Source of the DNA: Deltaproteobacteria bacterium
Lineage (GTDB): Bacteria > Desulfobacterota > DSM-4660 > Desulfatiglandales > HGW-15
Direction of reading: 5' to 3'
NCBI GenBank assembly: GCA_019307805.1
Contig: JAFDIX010000019.1
Location: 1-19,499 of the forward strand
Length of the DNA: 19,499 bases
The notes below the pieces were generated by a model. That model made no database searches. It was not told the origin of the DNA and saw only the letters and a list, made by a program, of their open reading frames with translations. The position numbers and the translations under genes were made by a program. Each line of letters begins with the position of its first letter. Positions within the stretch are counted from its first letter, which is position 1. This document shows, one piece after another, positions 1 through 6,966 of this stretch.

Positions 1-14
1 CGATAGGGTAAACA

Positions 15-37
15 TTGGCTACAATGGGTGTAGCCAA
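15..37. promoter_or_regulatory. Palindrome upstream of sigma-54 promoter (possible enhancer site)
   Basis: A perfect inverted repeat has 9-bp arms TTGGCTACA (15-23) and TGTAGCCAA (29-37) around a 5-base spacer. A half-site copy TGTAGCC recurs at 108-114. The palindrome lies about 200 bp before the sigma-54-like promoter at 235-250, the usual range for an activator-binding enhancer. No T-run follows it, so it does not look like a terminator. The cognate activator is unknown; the NtrC-type regulator at 2138-3481 is one candidate. Confidence 0.45.
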
Positions 38-234
38 ATGCATCATTATGTCAACCCAGTGATATTCCTGAATTATTTAGTTTTTTATTCCTGTATCTCC
101 AGTATAGTGTAGCCTTTTTTTGTATCCGCGAAAATTCCCCTTGATCCTCTTCGTTATTGCCTCCCACCCAAATACTCAAATTTACAATATAATTTCAGAT
201 AGATAGCCCCCCCTACCCCCACCCCTTTCACCAA

Positions 235-250
235 TGGCATCCCCCTTGCA
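235..250 (+). promoter_or_regulatory. Sigma-54 (-24/-12) promoter for the Cys4/GcvH-like genes
   Basis: The element TGGCATCCCCCTTGCA has GG at 236-237 and GC at 248-249 with exactly 10 bases between them, matching the RpoN consensus TGGCAC-N5-TTGCA closely. Transcription would begin near 260, leaving a leader of about 60 bases before the ATG at 323. The rest of 1-322 holds the palindrome at 15-37, its half-site at 108-114, a T-run at 115-121 and a C-rich tract around 207-226. I see no gene there. Confidence 0.7.
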
Positions 251-293
251 TTATTGGGAAGACAAAAGTGATGAGGTTGCAGGAAAAGTTGTG

Positions 294-315
294 ACCTCCC
301 ATTGCAAAAGGAGGT
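294..315 (+). promoter_or_regulatory. Hairpin that can mask the ribosome binding site of the 75-aa gene
   Basis: ACCTCC at 294-299 is complementary to GGAGGT at 310-315, which is the core of the very strong Shine-Dalgarno sequence of the next gene (ATG at 323). The loop is 10 bases. The stem is only 6 bp but GC-rich, so it could limit initiation unless opened. It may also be chance pairing between short polypurine and polypyrimidine words. Confidence 0.35.
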
Positions 316-322
316 GGTTCTC

Positions 323-550
323 ATGAGGAAAGAGGTGATCAAGTCTGGCGGAAGGATTGTGGGAAAACCCTTTTCCGGCCGCCCTTGTATCCATGGACAA
401 GAGGGCCGAATTGAAATGCCCAAATCCTGTATTCATCATTACGAGTGCTGGCATTGCCCCTTTGATCAATGGCTCGCAGAGATAGAAGGGAATCCCGATT
501 CTTTGGATCTTTTAAACCCGAAATACGCTGTGTTGGCGAAGGCGGCCTGA
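323..550 (+). CDS. Small Cys4-motif protein (75 aa), function unknown
   Basis: I do not recognise a named family. The start is ATG 323, chosen because AAAGGAGGT lies 8 bases upstream; a TTG at 302 in the same frame is less likely. The protein has four cysteines, C22, C36, C42 and C45, in the pattern C-x13-C-x5-C-x2-C-P-F-D-Q. Exactly the same spacing and the same C-P-[FY]-D-Q ending occur in the 309-aa protein encoded 38 bases downstream, so the two are related and probably act together. Four fixed cysteines suggest a zinc or Fe-S site (inference). There is no signal peptide or membrane segment, so it should be cytoplasmic. Expression probably depends on the sigma-54 promoter at 235-250 and may be tuned by the hairpin over its ribosome binding site. 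Confidence 0.8.
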   Translation: MRKEVIKSGGRIVGKPFSGRPCIHGQEGRIEMPKSCIHHYECWHCPFDQWLAEIEGNPDSLDLLNPKYAVLAKAA

Positions 551-588
551 GACAGGACCCGGCGCCAAAAAAAAGGAGGTTTCATAAG

Positions 589-1518
589 ATGGACAAGAAA
601 GCACAAGAGAAAAAGAAAAGGGTGATAGGGTTTCAGGTGGTAGAGGATGAATGCATCTGGATGAAAGCAGGGGTCGTCAATTTCCGTCTTTGTGACAACG
701 CCTATGATTGCTACAATTGCCCCTTTGACATAGGTATGCGGAAGGCCATGAATTTGAATCTCTCTGATGAGAAAAACAAGGAAAAGCCTGGGTGGGTGCA
801 ATACCTGCAAGAAAGGTATCATGGGGCATCTCGACCCTGCCGCCATGCCCTAACAGGCCACATCGACGCACCCAAGATCTGCACGATGAACTACGAATGT
901 TACCATTGTCCATATGATCAGATTCTGGATGAACTGGATCTTGGCGGAATCGCCGACGTTCCAAGCTATCGGAATGCCTCCGGCTATAGAATGGCAGAGG
1001 GGTATTATTATCATATGGGGCATAGCTGGGCCCGTTTCGAGCATGGCGGGCGTGTTCGGGTTGGTTTTGACGATTTTCTCGCCAAGCTCTTTGGTCCCAT
1101 AGAGATATTGAACCTTCCTCCTCTGGGCGCCACATTGAAGCAGAGCCAGGTGGGATGGACCTTCAGCCGGGACGAACATAAGGCAGCGGTTTTATCGCCC
1201 GTGACAGGTTCTGTGCTCGCCACAAACCACCGGGCGCTGAAGCATCCCGGAATCACGAATCGTGACCCCTACCAGGAGGGCTGGCTATTTATCCTGGAAC
1301 CCAGGCTCCCCAAGAAAGACCTCAAAGGGCTCTATTTTGGGGATCAAGGCTTCCGATGGATGGAAGAGGAGGATCGCAAGCTCATGTCGTTGATGGGTCC
1401 TGAATACGAGCAGCTTGCCGCCACCGGTGGAGAACTGATCGGCGACATCTTTGGCAATTTCCCGGGTCTCGGATGGGACCGCTTAGTGCATACTTTTCTC
1501 GGGACTGAGAAGGCATGA
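589..1518 (+). CDS. Double Cys4-motif protein with GcvH-like lipoyl-type domain (309 aa)
   Basis: The start is ATG 589, behind AAAAGGAGG at 571-578; an in-frame ATG at 469 would overlap the previous gene and lacks such a site. Residues 20-50 carry C22, C35, C41, C44 (C-x12-C-x5-C-x2-C-P-F-D) and residues 84-111 carry C84, C98, C104, C107 (C-x13-C-x5-C-x2-C-P-Y-D-Q). The second copy matches the 75-aa neighbour. Residues about 140-240 resemble the glycine-cleavage H protein: GHSWAR, PPLGATL, SPVTGSV and EGWLFIL correspond to GcvH landmarks. In an ungapped alignment to E. coli GcvH recalled from memory, the lipoyl-lysine position is E196, with a lysine two residues later (K198). No other glycine-cleavage genes are nearby, so a role in glycine breakdown is unlikely. 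A carrier or scaffold linked to the Hdr system is possible (inference). Confidence 0.8.
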   Translation: MDKKAQEKKKRVIGFQVVEDECIWMKAGVVNFRLCDNAYDCYNCPFDIGMRKAMNLNLSDEKNKEKPGWVQYLQERYHGASRPCRHALTGHIDAPKICTMNYECYHCPYDQILDELDLGGIADVPSYRNASGYRMAEGYYYHMGHSWARFEHGGRVRVGFDDFLAKLFGPIEILNLPPLGATLKQSQVGWTFSRDEHKAAVLSPVTGSVLATNHRALKHPGITNRDPYQEGWLFILEPRLPKKDLKGLYFGDQGFRWMEEEDRKLMSLMGPEYEQLAATGGELIGDIFGNFPGLGWDRLVHTFLGTEKA

Positions 1519-1527
1519 GGGATCGCT

Positions 1528-2112
1528 TCACCTAATGGCCTTGCGGATGCCCCCATTGTTATTGGGGGCAGGAAGGGCACTGCGAAGAAAAACCGAACAA
1601 TAACGGCAAAAATCGAGTGGCGTCTGATCCAGGTCTTCAAGCACTCCGGAGAAATGCATGAGGCAGCCTCTGTCCACACAGTGGTGGATATCAAAAAGGT
1701 GCCCCAATTCGTGGAGAGCGACCTTTGCCGCTCTTCCCAGCAGGAGTGATCGTGGTGGCGTAGAACCATCGAGATTTCTTTTCAGCCTGTACACGGAGAC
1801 CAAAGCACATCGTCCTCCCTGCTTTGCCTCTCCGAAGACGTGTGTGACTATGGGCACAAAGATATCCACATCAAGAACACCCACCACTTTGGCGTAGTCC
1901 TGGAATGGTTCCGATTCCATTCTCTTCAAGATAATCCCCGCATCGTATTGCAACCGCCTTTGATCGTAGGCATACCCCGGAAGTGACAGACCGGAGAGGA
2001 TATCCACGTCCAGAGGCAAATAGCCCTGGATATGGGCTGCGATGGTTTTAGAAATAATATCGGAGACCCCTCCGAAAGGAGCCAATCCAATACACGGCTT
2101 TTTTTTTGTCAT
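1528..2112 (-). CDS. amzA: Archaemetzincin zinc protease (194 aa)
   Basis: The protein matches the archaemetzincin pattern: zinc-binding helix H134-E135-x2-H138 ending in H144, then C145, C150, M152 (CLMHF) and C169-x2-C172 (DFCRYC). The family normally reads HExxHxxGxxHC-x4-CxM-x17-CxxC; here the glycine is D141, and the remaining residues and spacings fit. These are single-domain cytoplasmic metallopeptidases with a second, structural zinc on the four cysteines; natural substrates are poorly known. It starts 25 bases after the stop of the NtrC-type regulator gene on the same strand, with no obvious strong ribosome binding site, so it is probably translated from the kinase-regulator transcript. 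It ends 9 bases from the convergent 309-aa gene. A perfect 8-bp inverted repeat (TGCCCCCA, 1548-1555, with TGGGGGCA, 1563-1570) sits inside its 3' end and could slow convergent transcription, though no T-run follows. Confidence 0.88.
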   Translation of the reverse strand: MTKKKPCIGLAPFGGVSDIISKTIAAHIQGYLPLDVDILSGLSLPGYAYDQRRLQYDAGIILKRMESEPFQDYAKVVGVLDVDIFVPIVTHVFGEAKQGGRCALVSVYRLKRNLDGSTPPRSLLLGRAAKVALHELGHLFDIHHCVDRGCLMHFSGVLEDLDQTPLDFCRYCSVFLRSALPAPNNNGGIRKAIR

Positions 2113-2137
2113 GAGGTCATATAAGGGGCAGTGGATG

Positions 2138-3481
2138 TCAAGGTCTTTTCAGGTCAAACCTCTTAATCATCTTGTGCAGCGTGACCCGGTTAATATCCAA
2201 TATTTTTGAGGCCCTGGTCACATTCCAATCACAATTCTCGAGGGTCTCCTGGATGTAATTTCTCTCCATTTCCCGCAGAGACCGGGGCTTTGAGGTTGGG
2301 GGATGGGCTGTGCCCAGGAAGGCAAAATCCTGACTCCCCAGGGTCCTTGATTTGGAAAGCACCACAGCCCGCTCAATGGCATTCTCCAACTCCCTCACAT
2401 TGCCGGGCCAGTCGTATTCCTTAAGGAGCCTGATGGCCTCCGCGGTGGTGTGGTCTACCCGCTTGGTTGTTTCATGGCTGTATTTATCAAGGAAATGCTC
2501 CACCAACAGGGGGATATCCTCTTTCCTCTTTCTCAGGGGTGGAACATCGATCGTAATGACATTGATGCGATAAAAAAAATCTTCCCGGAATTCATTTTCG
2601 GCCACCGCTATTCCCAAATCCCTGCTGGTGGCTGAGATCAGACGAAAGGCTACAACGATAGGCTCCCTGGCGCCAATTCTGATGACGGTTTTCTCTTCCA
2701 AGACCCGAAGAAGGTCGACCTGCATCTTCTGGCTGATTTCCCCGACTTCATCGAGGAAAAGGGTGCCGCCGGAAACGACCTCAAGAAACCCTTTACGGGG
2801 ATGTGTGGCACCTGTGAAGGCCCCTTTCTGGTGCCCAAAAAGTTCACTTTCAAGGAGCGTGTCGGGAATAGCGCCGCAGTTGATCGCAATGAACGGGAGA
2901 TGAGATTGCTTGCTTTTTGCATGGATGGCTTTGGCTACCAACTCCTTCCCGGTACCTGTTTCACAGGTAATCATGACAGAAGCATCGCTTTGCGCAACTT
3001 CCGGAATGAGTGCAAAAACGTCCTGCATGGGAGCGGATTGGCCGATGATATTATCAAAGCGCGTGATTTCATCTAAACGGCCCTTTACATATTCATACTC
3101 AGAAACCAGTCTCTTTTGATGCGCCGCTTTCTCAATAACAAGCGAAAGTTGTTCCGGTTTGAAAGGTTTCAGAAGGTAGTCCGTTGCCCCCATTTGCATG
3201 GCCTTCACAGCGGTCTCAATGGAGCCATAGGCCGTGATGATGATGACAATCGTTTCAGGATATTCTTCTTTCACCTTCTCCAGAAGCTCAATACCATTCA
3301 TTCCCGGCATCTTGATGTCCACAAATAGCACTTCAAAAGAGACCTTTTCCAGCTTTTCCAGTGCATCGAATCCCGATGCAGCAGTCTCCACCCGGTGTCC
3401 GTATTTTTCAAACCAATGGAGAAAGGATTCCCGGATGATCTCTTCATCATCCACGATCATAATGCTCATCTTCTCATCCAT
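2138..3481 (-). CDS. NtrC-family sigma-54-dependent response regulator (447 aa)
   Basis: Three domains are visible. Residues 5-120 are a receiver with acidic pair D11/D12, phospho-acceptor D55 (VDIKMPGMNG), T83 and K105. Residues 143-370 are a sigma-54-interacting AAA+ domain with Walker A ETGTGKE (174-180), the sigma-54 contact loop GAFTGA (220-225) and Walker B LFLDEVGE. Residues about 405-447 are a Fis-type helix-turn-helix (NVTRASKILDINRVTLHKMI). The length is standard for the AtoC/NtrC/ZraR group. A strong site GGAGG precedes the ATG at 3481. The gene follows the histidine kinase by 16 bases, so they form a two-component pair. The target promoter is not proven; the sigma-54 promoters at 235-250 and 16881-16896 are both within reach as candidates. 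Confidence 0.95.
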   Translation of the reverse strand: MDEKMSIMIVDDEEIIRESFLHWFEKYGHRVETAASGFDALEKLEKVSFEVLFVDIKMPGMNGIELLEKVKEEYPETIVIIITAYGSIETAVKAMQMGATDYLLKPFKPEQLSLVIEKAAHQKRLVSEYEYVKGRLDEITRFDNIIGQSAPMQDVFALIPEVAQSDASVMITCETGTGKELVAKAIHAKSKQSHLPFIAINCGAIPDTLLESELFGHQKGAFTGATHPRKGFLEVVSGGTLFLDEVGEISQKMQVDLLRVLEEKTVIRIGAREPIVVAFRLISATSRDLGIAVAENEFREDFFYRINVITIDVPPLRKRKEDIPLLVEHFLDKYSHETTKRVDHTTAEAIRLLKEYDWPGNVRELENAIERAVVLSKSRTLGSQDFAFLGTAHPPTSKPRSLREMERNYIQETLENCDWNVTRASKILDINRVTLHKMIKRFDLKRP

Positions 3482-3497
3482 AACCTACCTCCATAGA

Positions 3498-4673
3498 TTA
3501 ATGGGCGGGGAACTGTAAAACAAAGGTGCTTCCCTTTCCCAGCCGGCTTTCTACCCGGATATCCCCCCCGTGGTTTTTGACAATCCCATAGACGATGGAC
3601 AGCCCCAAGCCGGTCCCGGCACTCTCCTCCTTGGTGGTAAAAAAAGGATCAAATATGTGGTCTCTATTCTCCTGATCGATTCCCAACCCCGTGTCTCGAA
3701 ATTCCAGCGTCGCATGTGCTTTATCCCTATCGGCCTCAGACACTATGTCCAGTTGCCCACCTTGAGGCATCGCCTCGATGGCATTAAATATCAAATTGAG
3801 AAAGCATTGCTGCAATTGATTGACATCACCATTGACGATGAGAGGGTGGGGGGCCATTTCTATGGTCAACCGGATTTCCTGAATCTCCATCCGGTGGCGG
3901 GTCAGGGCGACCACCTGCTCCAAAATATCATTGAGATCAACGTCCCTGAATACCCTTTCATATTGTCGTGAAAAAGAAAGCAGCCCTGAGACAATATCCC
4001 CACACCTCTCCAACTCACTGGACATCATGGATAGGTATTTGCGAAACTTTTCCAGGTCTTCCTGCTGCAAATCATCTTGTTCCAGGGTCTCCTGCATGAG
4101 ATGACTAAAGGTCAATAAACCCTGAATGGGATTGTTTATCTCGTGCACGCTACTTGCCACGAGCTTTCCAAGGGAGATCATGCGGTCTTCCTGAATGAGT
4201 TTCTGGAGATCATGCTTCATCTCTTGAATCCGGGTTTCCCACCGGGATGATAGCTCCTCGGTGATATCCCGCCATATTTCGATGACCTGTATGACCTCGC
4301 CTTTCTGTCCTTTCAAAGGATAGGTCACCATATCAAAGTACGTTGGCTTCCCTTCCGAAGATGGATGCTCATGGATGACATGGGCGGATTCGCCTGTTCT
4401 TAATGTTTCTACAAGAGGGCACCCCAACTCGGGGTTAAAACTCGAACATGGCACATTCAGTCCATGGGTCACTTCATAACAATGGGCCCCGATCACCTCC
4501 TTTTTCGCTTTTCCAAAGGCCTTGAGAAACGCTTCATTGGCCTCCACGATAGAAAAATCCGTATTCAGGACCATGATTCGCTCATTGGCCTGCTGGATCA
4601 GAAAATCAGCAGCACCCTTCTCGTGGGCCGTTTGTAATTTCAACGATAAAATGCCTTGGCTTGAATCGTTCAT
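3498..4673 (-). CDS. PAS-domain sensor histidine kinase (391 aa)
   Basis: The start is ATG at 4673; a longer reading from TTG at 4703 is less likely and would run into the terminator at 4704-4727. Residues about 20-140 form a PAS domain containing three cysteines, C65, C76 and C85, in a C-x10-C-x8-C arrangement typical of cysteine-bearing PAS sensors. The HisKA helix has the phosphorylated H177 (SVHEINNP). The ATPase domain shows the N box around N293/N297 (NLIFNAIEAMP), DTGLGI (327-332), FDPFFTTK (341-348) and GTGLGL (353-358). No membrane segment is visible, so it is a soluble sensor, perhaps of redox state or a metal (inference). It should phosphorylate the regulator encoded just downstream. 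The NtrC-type receiver inserted in the HdrA at 7558-10986 closely resembles that regulator's receiver, so it is a possible second target. Confidence 0.93.
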   Translation of the reverse strand: MNDSSQGILSLKLQTAHEKGAADFLIQQANERIMVLNTDFSIVEANEAFLKAFGKAKKEVIGAHCYEVTHGLNVPCSSFNPELGCPLVETLRTGESAHVIHEHPSSEGKPTYFDMVTYPLKGQKGEVIQVIEIWRDITEELSSRWETRIQEMKHDLQKLIQEDRMISLGKLVASSVHEINNPIQGLLTFSHLMQETLEQDDLQQEDLEKFRKYLSMMSSELERCGDIVSGLLSFSRQYERVFRDVDLNDILEQVVALTRHRMEIQEIRLTIEMAPHPLIVNGDVNQLQQCFLNLIFNAIEAMPQGGQLDIVSEADRDKAHATLEFRDTGLGIDQENRDHIFDPFFTTKEESAGTGLGLSIVYGIVKNHGGDIRVESRLGKGSTFVLQFPAH

Positions 4674-4703
4674 CAGTCCTCGTCTCTTCTCCCGAAAGCA
4701 CAA

Positions 4704-4727
4704 AGAGCCCCATCCAGGCGGGGCTCT
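4704..4727 (-). terminator. Hairpin terminator of the Hdr gene block
   Basis: AGAGCCCC (4704-4711) and GGGGCTCT (4720-4727) form a perfect 8-bp stem with an 8-base loop. On the minus strand the stem is followed by TTGTGCTTTC, a moderate T-rich tail. It lies 37 bases past the stop of the selenocysteine HdrD-like gene (TAA at 4765) and before the histidine kinase start, a sensible place to end the 12-kb block. Confidence 0.6.
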
Positions 4728-4764
4728 CTCTGTCCTTCAAACGGTGTAATGCCTGAAGATGGCT

Positions 4765-6033
4765 TTACCATTCCTGATCGAGATCGATCTCGTCTCTTTC
4801 ATACTGGGCATCCCTCAGTTCGTTGGCCTTCTTGATCTCTCCCTCGCTCCAGGGCTCTACCACCAGGGAATCGGCCACCAGTTCCCAAAGATATTTGGTT
4901 TCAATGTCCAAATCGAAATCCTTGGTCAGGCTCTTCATGATCTGGTCCCGGCAGTTGTGGCAAGGCGCAACCACCATCTTGGCCTTTGTGTCCATGATCT
5001 GCTGCGCCTTGACCCTGCCGTAGTAGATCCTCTCCTGCTCATAGGGCAGGGCCCAGGCACCACCCCCTGCCCCGCAACAATAATTGTTCATGCGGTTGGG
5101 GTACATCTCCACGTAATTCTCACAGCACTGTTGCGTAATCCACCGGGGCTCTTCAAAAAAGCCGTGGCCAAAGGCCTTTTCTCCCTTTCGCCCGTAGTTG
5201 CAGGGATCGTGAATGGTGGTCAGTTCCTCATGGACCGATTTGTCGATCTTGATCCTGCCTGTCTCAATGTATTCTTGCAGAAGTTCGTGGACCGAGACCA
5301 CCCTGTATTTATCAAACACTTCCGGAAACCACTGTTGCAGACCAAGCCTGGTCGCATAGTAGGCGTGGCCTCATTCCGGCAAGAGGAGCATCTTGCACTC
5401 CAGCCTCTCCAGGTGCTCCACGATGCGCCCCACCAGGGTCTTCATGGACTCGTCATCACCGGAGAAAAGACCCCAGTTCACCCCCTCCCAGTTCTCAGAA
5501 GGCACGGTCCAGTCCTCCCTGGCGGCGTAAAAAATCTTCCACCAGAACTTCATGTCATCCGGTTCCCCAAAGGGTTCCTTGGAATTGACTACAGGTGCGT
5601 AGAATCCCGGGAAACCCTCGTCCTCGTCCATCTCCTTGCTCAAGTCCGCCAGGAGAAAGAGGAAATCATCCCTGGGAATTCCCAGGTTGTTTCCCCTCTC
5701 CAGGTCCATGACCACGCCCTTATGGATGGGACCCGGCACCTTGTCCCTCTCCCTTAGGCCTCTTGCCCGGCGCAACATCTTGAGGATCTCCACCCCCTGG
5801 GGGCAGGCGTACTCGCACCGGCCGCACAGGGTGCAGATCCATGGAAAGCGCGAATCAATGAGTTCCTGGTCCAGGCCGAGGGCCGCCATGCGGACCGCTT
5901 TCCTCGGATCCATGCCGTCCACCCCCGTAATGGGACAACCACTGGCACAGGTGCCGCATGCAAAACAGACATCGGCCCATTCAGGGGCGACCCTGAGCAG
6001 GCTTTCTTTACGATTGACAACAATAGGCTCCAT
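4765..6033 (-). CDS. Selenocysteine-containing HdrD/DsrK-like Fe-S oxidoreductase (422 aa)
   Basis: This is one reading frame of 422 sense codons interrupted only by TGA at 5371-5373, read here as selenocysteine U221. Before it lie two [4Fe-4S] ferredoxin motifs, C23/C26/C29/C33 and C67/C70/C73/C77. After it comes a CCG-type domain with C278 (HDPCN), C319-C320 (YCCGAGGG) and C358-x2-C361. The residues around the TGA read LLLPE-U-GHAY. Family members, as I remember them, have cysteine there (ECGHAY), so Sec replaces a cluster-ligand or redox cysteine. A SECIS-like hairpin follows at once (5336-5356). Such proteins move electrons to or from disulfide or thiol substrates in HdrD, DsrK and GlpC relatives; the substrate here is unknown. 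GGGAGG precedes ATG 6033, 63 bases after hdrB. Ordinary gene calling would split it into a 220-aa and a 184-aa product. Confidence 0.88.
5336..5373 (-). promoter_or_regulatory. Bacterial SECIS-like hairpin and UGA Sec codon
   Basis: The TGA codon is at 5371-5373. Its transcript continues into a hairpin at 5356-5336 with outer arm TGC paired to GCA, a single bulged U on the 3' side, an inner 5-bp stem GACCA/TGGTC and the tetraloop GGCU. The loop begins 23 bases after the UGA. SelB-binding elements are recognised by a short upper stem, a bulged U and a loop opening with GG or GU at roughly this distance, as in E. coli fdhF, although there the bulge lies on the other arm. Coding continues in the same frame on both sides. 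Confidence 0.8.
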
Positions 6034-6096
6034 GTAATACCTCCCAAATCATATACTTATTGAACTTACGGAGAAAAAAATACGTCTATAATTCTT

Positions 6097-6966
6097 TTAG
6101 ATCCCCATCTTTTCTTTGAACCCATCAGTGATCGCCAGGTTGAGGTTCAATCGAAGATCTTCCTTTGTCAGGCCAAAGGCCAATCCCATGAGCTGCGGGA
6201 GATAGACGATGGAGATATGGAGATCCTCCCCCGTCATTTTTGAGATAGGATCCTGATAGGCCTCAAGGTTCATTTGGCACATGGGGCAGATAGTGACAAT
6301 ACAGTCCGCACCCCGGGCTGCCTTGAGAATACCCCCGGTGAGCTCCAGGGCCACCTCCTTCTTTGTGGTCATCAACGCCGCACCGCAGCACTTGGCCCCG
6401 GCGCTCCAGGGATGGATCTCCGCGCCCAGAGCATCTATCAATGGTTCCATGCACCGAGGCTCCTGCGGATCATCAAAATCGGGGTACGGTCTGAGCGCCT
6501 GGCATCCATAATAGGGCGCCACCCGGAGCCCGGCGAGGCTCCGCTTCACCAGAGATCGGATTTTTTGGGGTTCGAAATCGGTGGCCACAACGTCAAGGAG
6601 GTGGCGTACCCTGATCCCGCCCTTGTATTCCAGGTCTTCTTCTTCTAATGCCGCATTGATTTTATCCAGCAGGGCCTCATCCCGCCGCACATGGTCCTCC
6701 ACCCTCCTAAGATTAAGGTAGCAGGCACTACAGGGGATCAAGAAATCACCGTCAACCTCCATTTTTTCACCGCGTGCCAGGTTGCGAGCAGCCAGAACCA
6801 TGGAGAGGAGAAAGCTGGTGGCCTCTGCGGCACTGGCACCACAGCAGGTCCAGTCTTCCAACTCCACCAGGTCGGCGCCCATGGCCTTCATGGCCGCCTG
6901 GGTTGAAATGTTGTATTCTCGAGCCGTGCCTTCCAGAGAGCACCCGGGATAGTAGATATACTTCAT
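6097..6966 (-). CDS. hdrB: Heterodisulfide reductase subunit B (HdrB), 289 aa
   Basis: Two complete CCG domains are present: C9, C41-C42, C79-x2-C82, and C155, C193-C194, C227-x2-C230. All ligands for the two noncubane [4Fe-4S] clusters that cleave the disulfide in methanogen HdrB are retained. The length matches the family (about 290 aa). I chose the ATG at 6966, which overlaps the hdrC stop as TGATG with GGAGG 7 bases upstream; a GTG one codon earlier is possible. It lies between hdrC and the selenocysteine HdrD-like gene, so this complex has two different CCG-type catalytic subunits. A sulfate reducer or syntroph lacks coenzyme M and B, so the true substrate is another disulfide or thiol (inference). 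Confidence 0.95.
   Translation of the reverse strand: MKYIYYPGCSLEGTAREYNISTQAAMKAMGADLVELEDWTCCGASAAEATSFLLSMVLAARNLARGEKMEVDGDFLIPCSACYLNLRRVEDHVRRDEALLDKINAALEEEDLEYKGGIRVRHLLDVVATDFEPQKIRSLVKRSLAGLRVAPYYGCQALRPYPDFDDPQEPRCMEPLIDALGAEIHPWSAGAKCCGAALMTTKKEVALELTGGILKAARGADCIVTICPMCQMNLEAYQDPISKMTGEDLHISIVYLPQLMGLAFGLTKEDLRLNLNLAITDGFKEKMGI

Noticed and set aside
469..588. N-terminal extension of the GcvH-like protein by 40 residues
   Set aside because: It would overlap the end of the 75-aa gene in another frame, has no ribosome binding site, and AAAAGGAGG sits right before ATG 589.
1548..1570. Perfect 8-bp inverted repeat as an intrinsic terminator for the convergent genes
   Set aside because: No T-run follows on either strand and it lies within archaemetzincin coding sequence, so it is noted only as a possible pause site.
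4698..4711. Possible sigma-54 promoter for the histidine kinase on the minus strand (GG-N10-GC spacing)
   Set aside because: It has only the GG and GC dinucleotides, lacks the CAC of the -24 element, and lies within the terminator hairpin, so chance is the better explanation.
4765..5373. Reading the 184-aa and 220-aa frames as two genes or as a nonsense-mutated pseudogene
   Set aside because: Both halves are in one frame, the stop falls at an expected cysteine position, all downstream CCG ligands are intact, and a SECIS-like hairpin follows.
4759..5757. Long plus-strand open frame of 332 codons opposite the HdrD-like gene
   Set aside because: It mirrors the minus-strand coding sequence, has no recognisable domain and no ribosome binding site; it is an antisense shadow.
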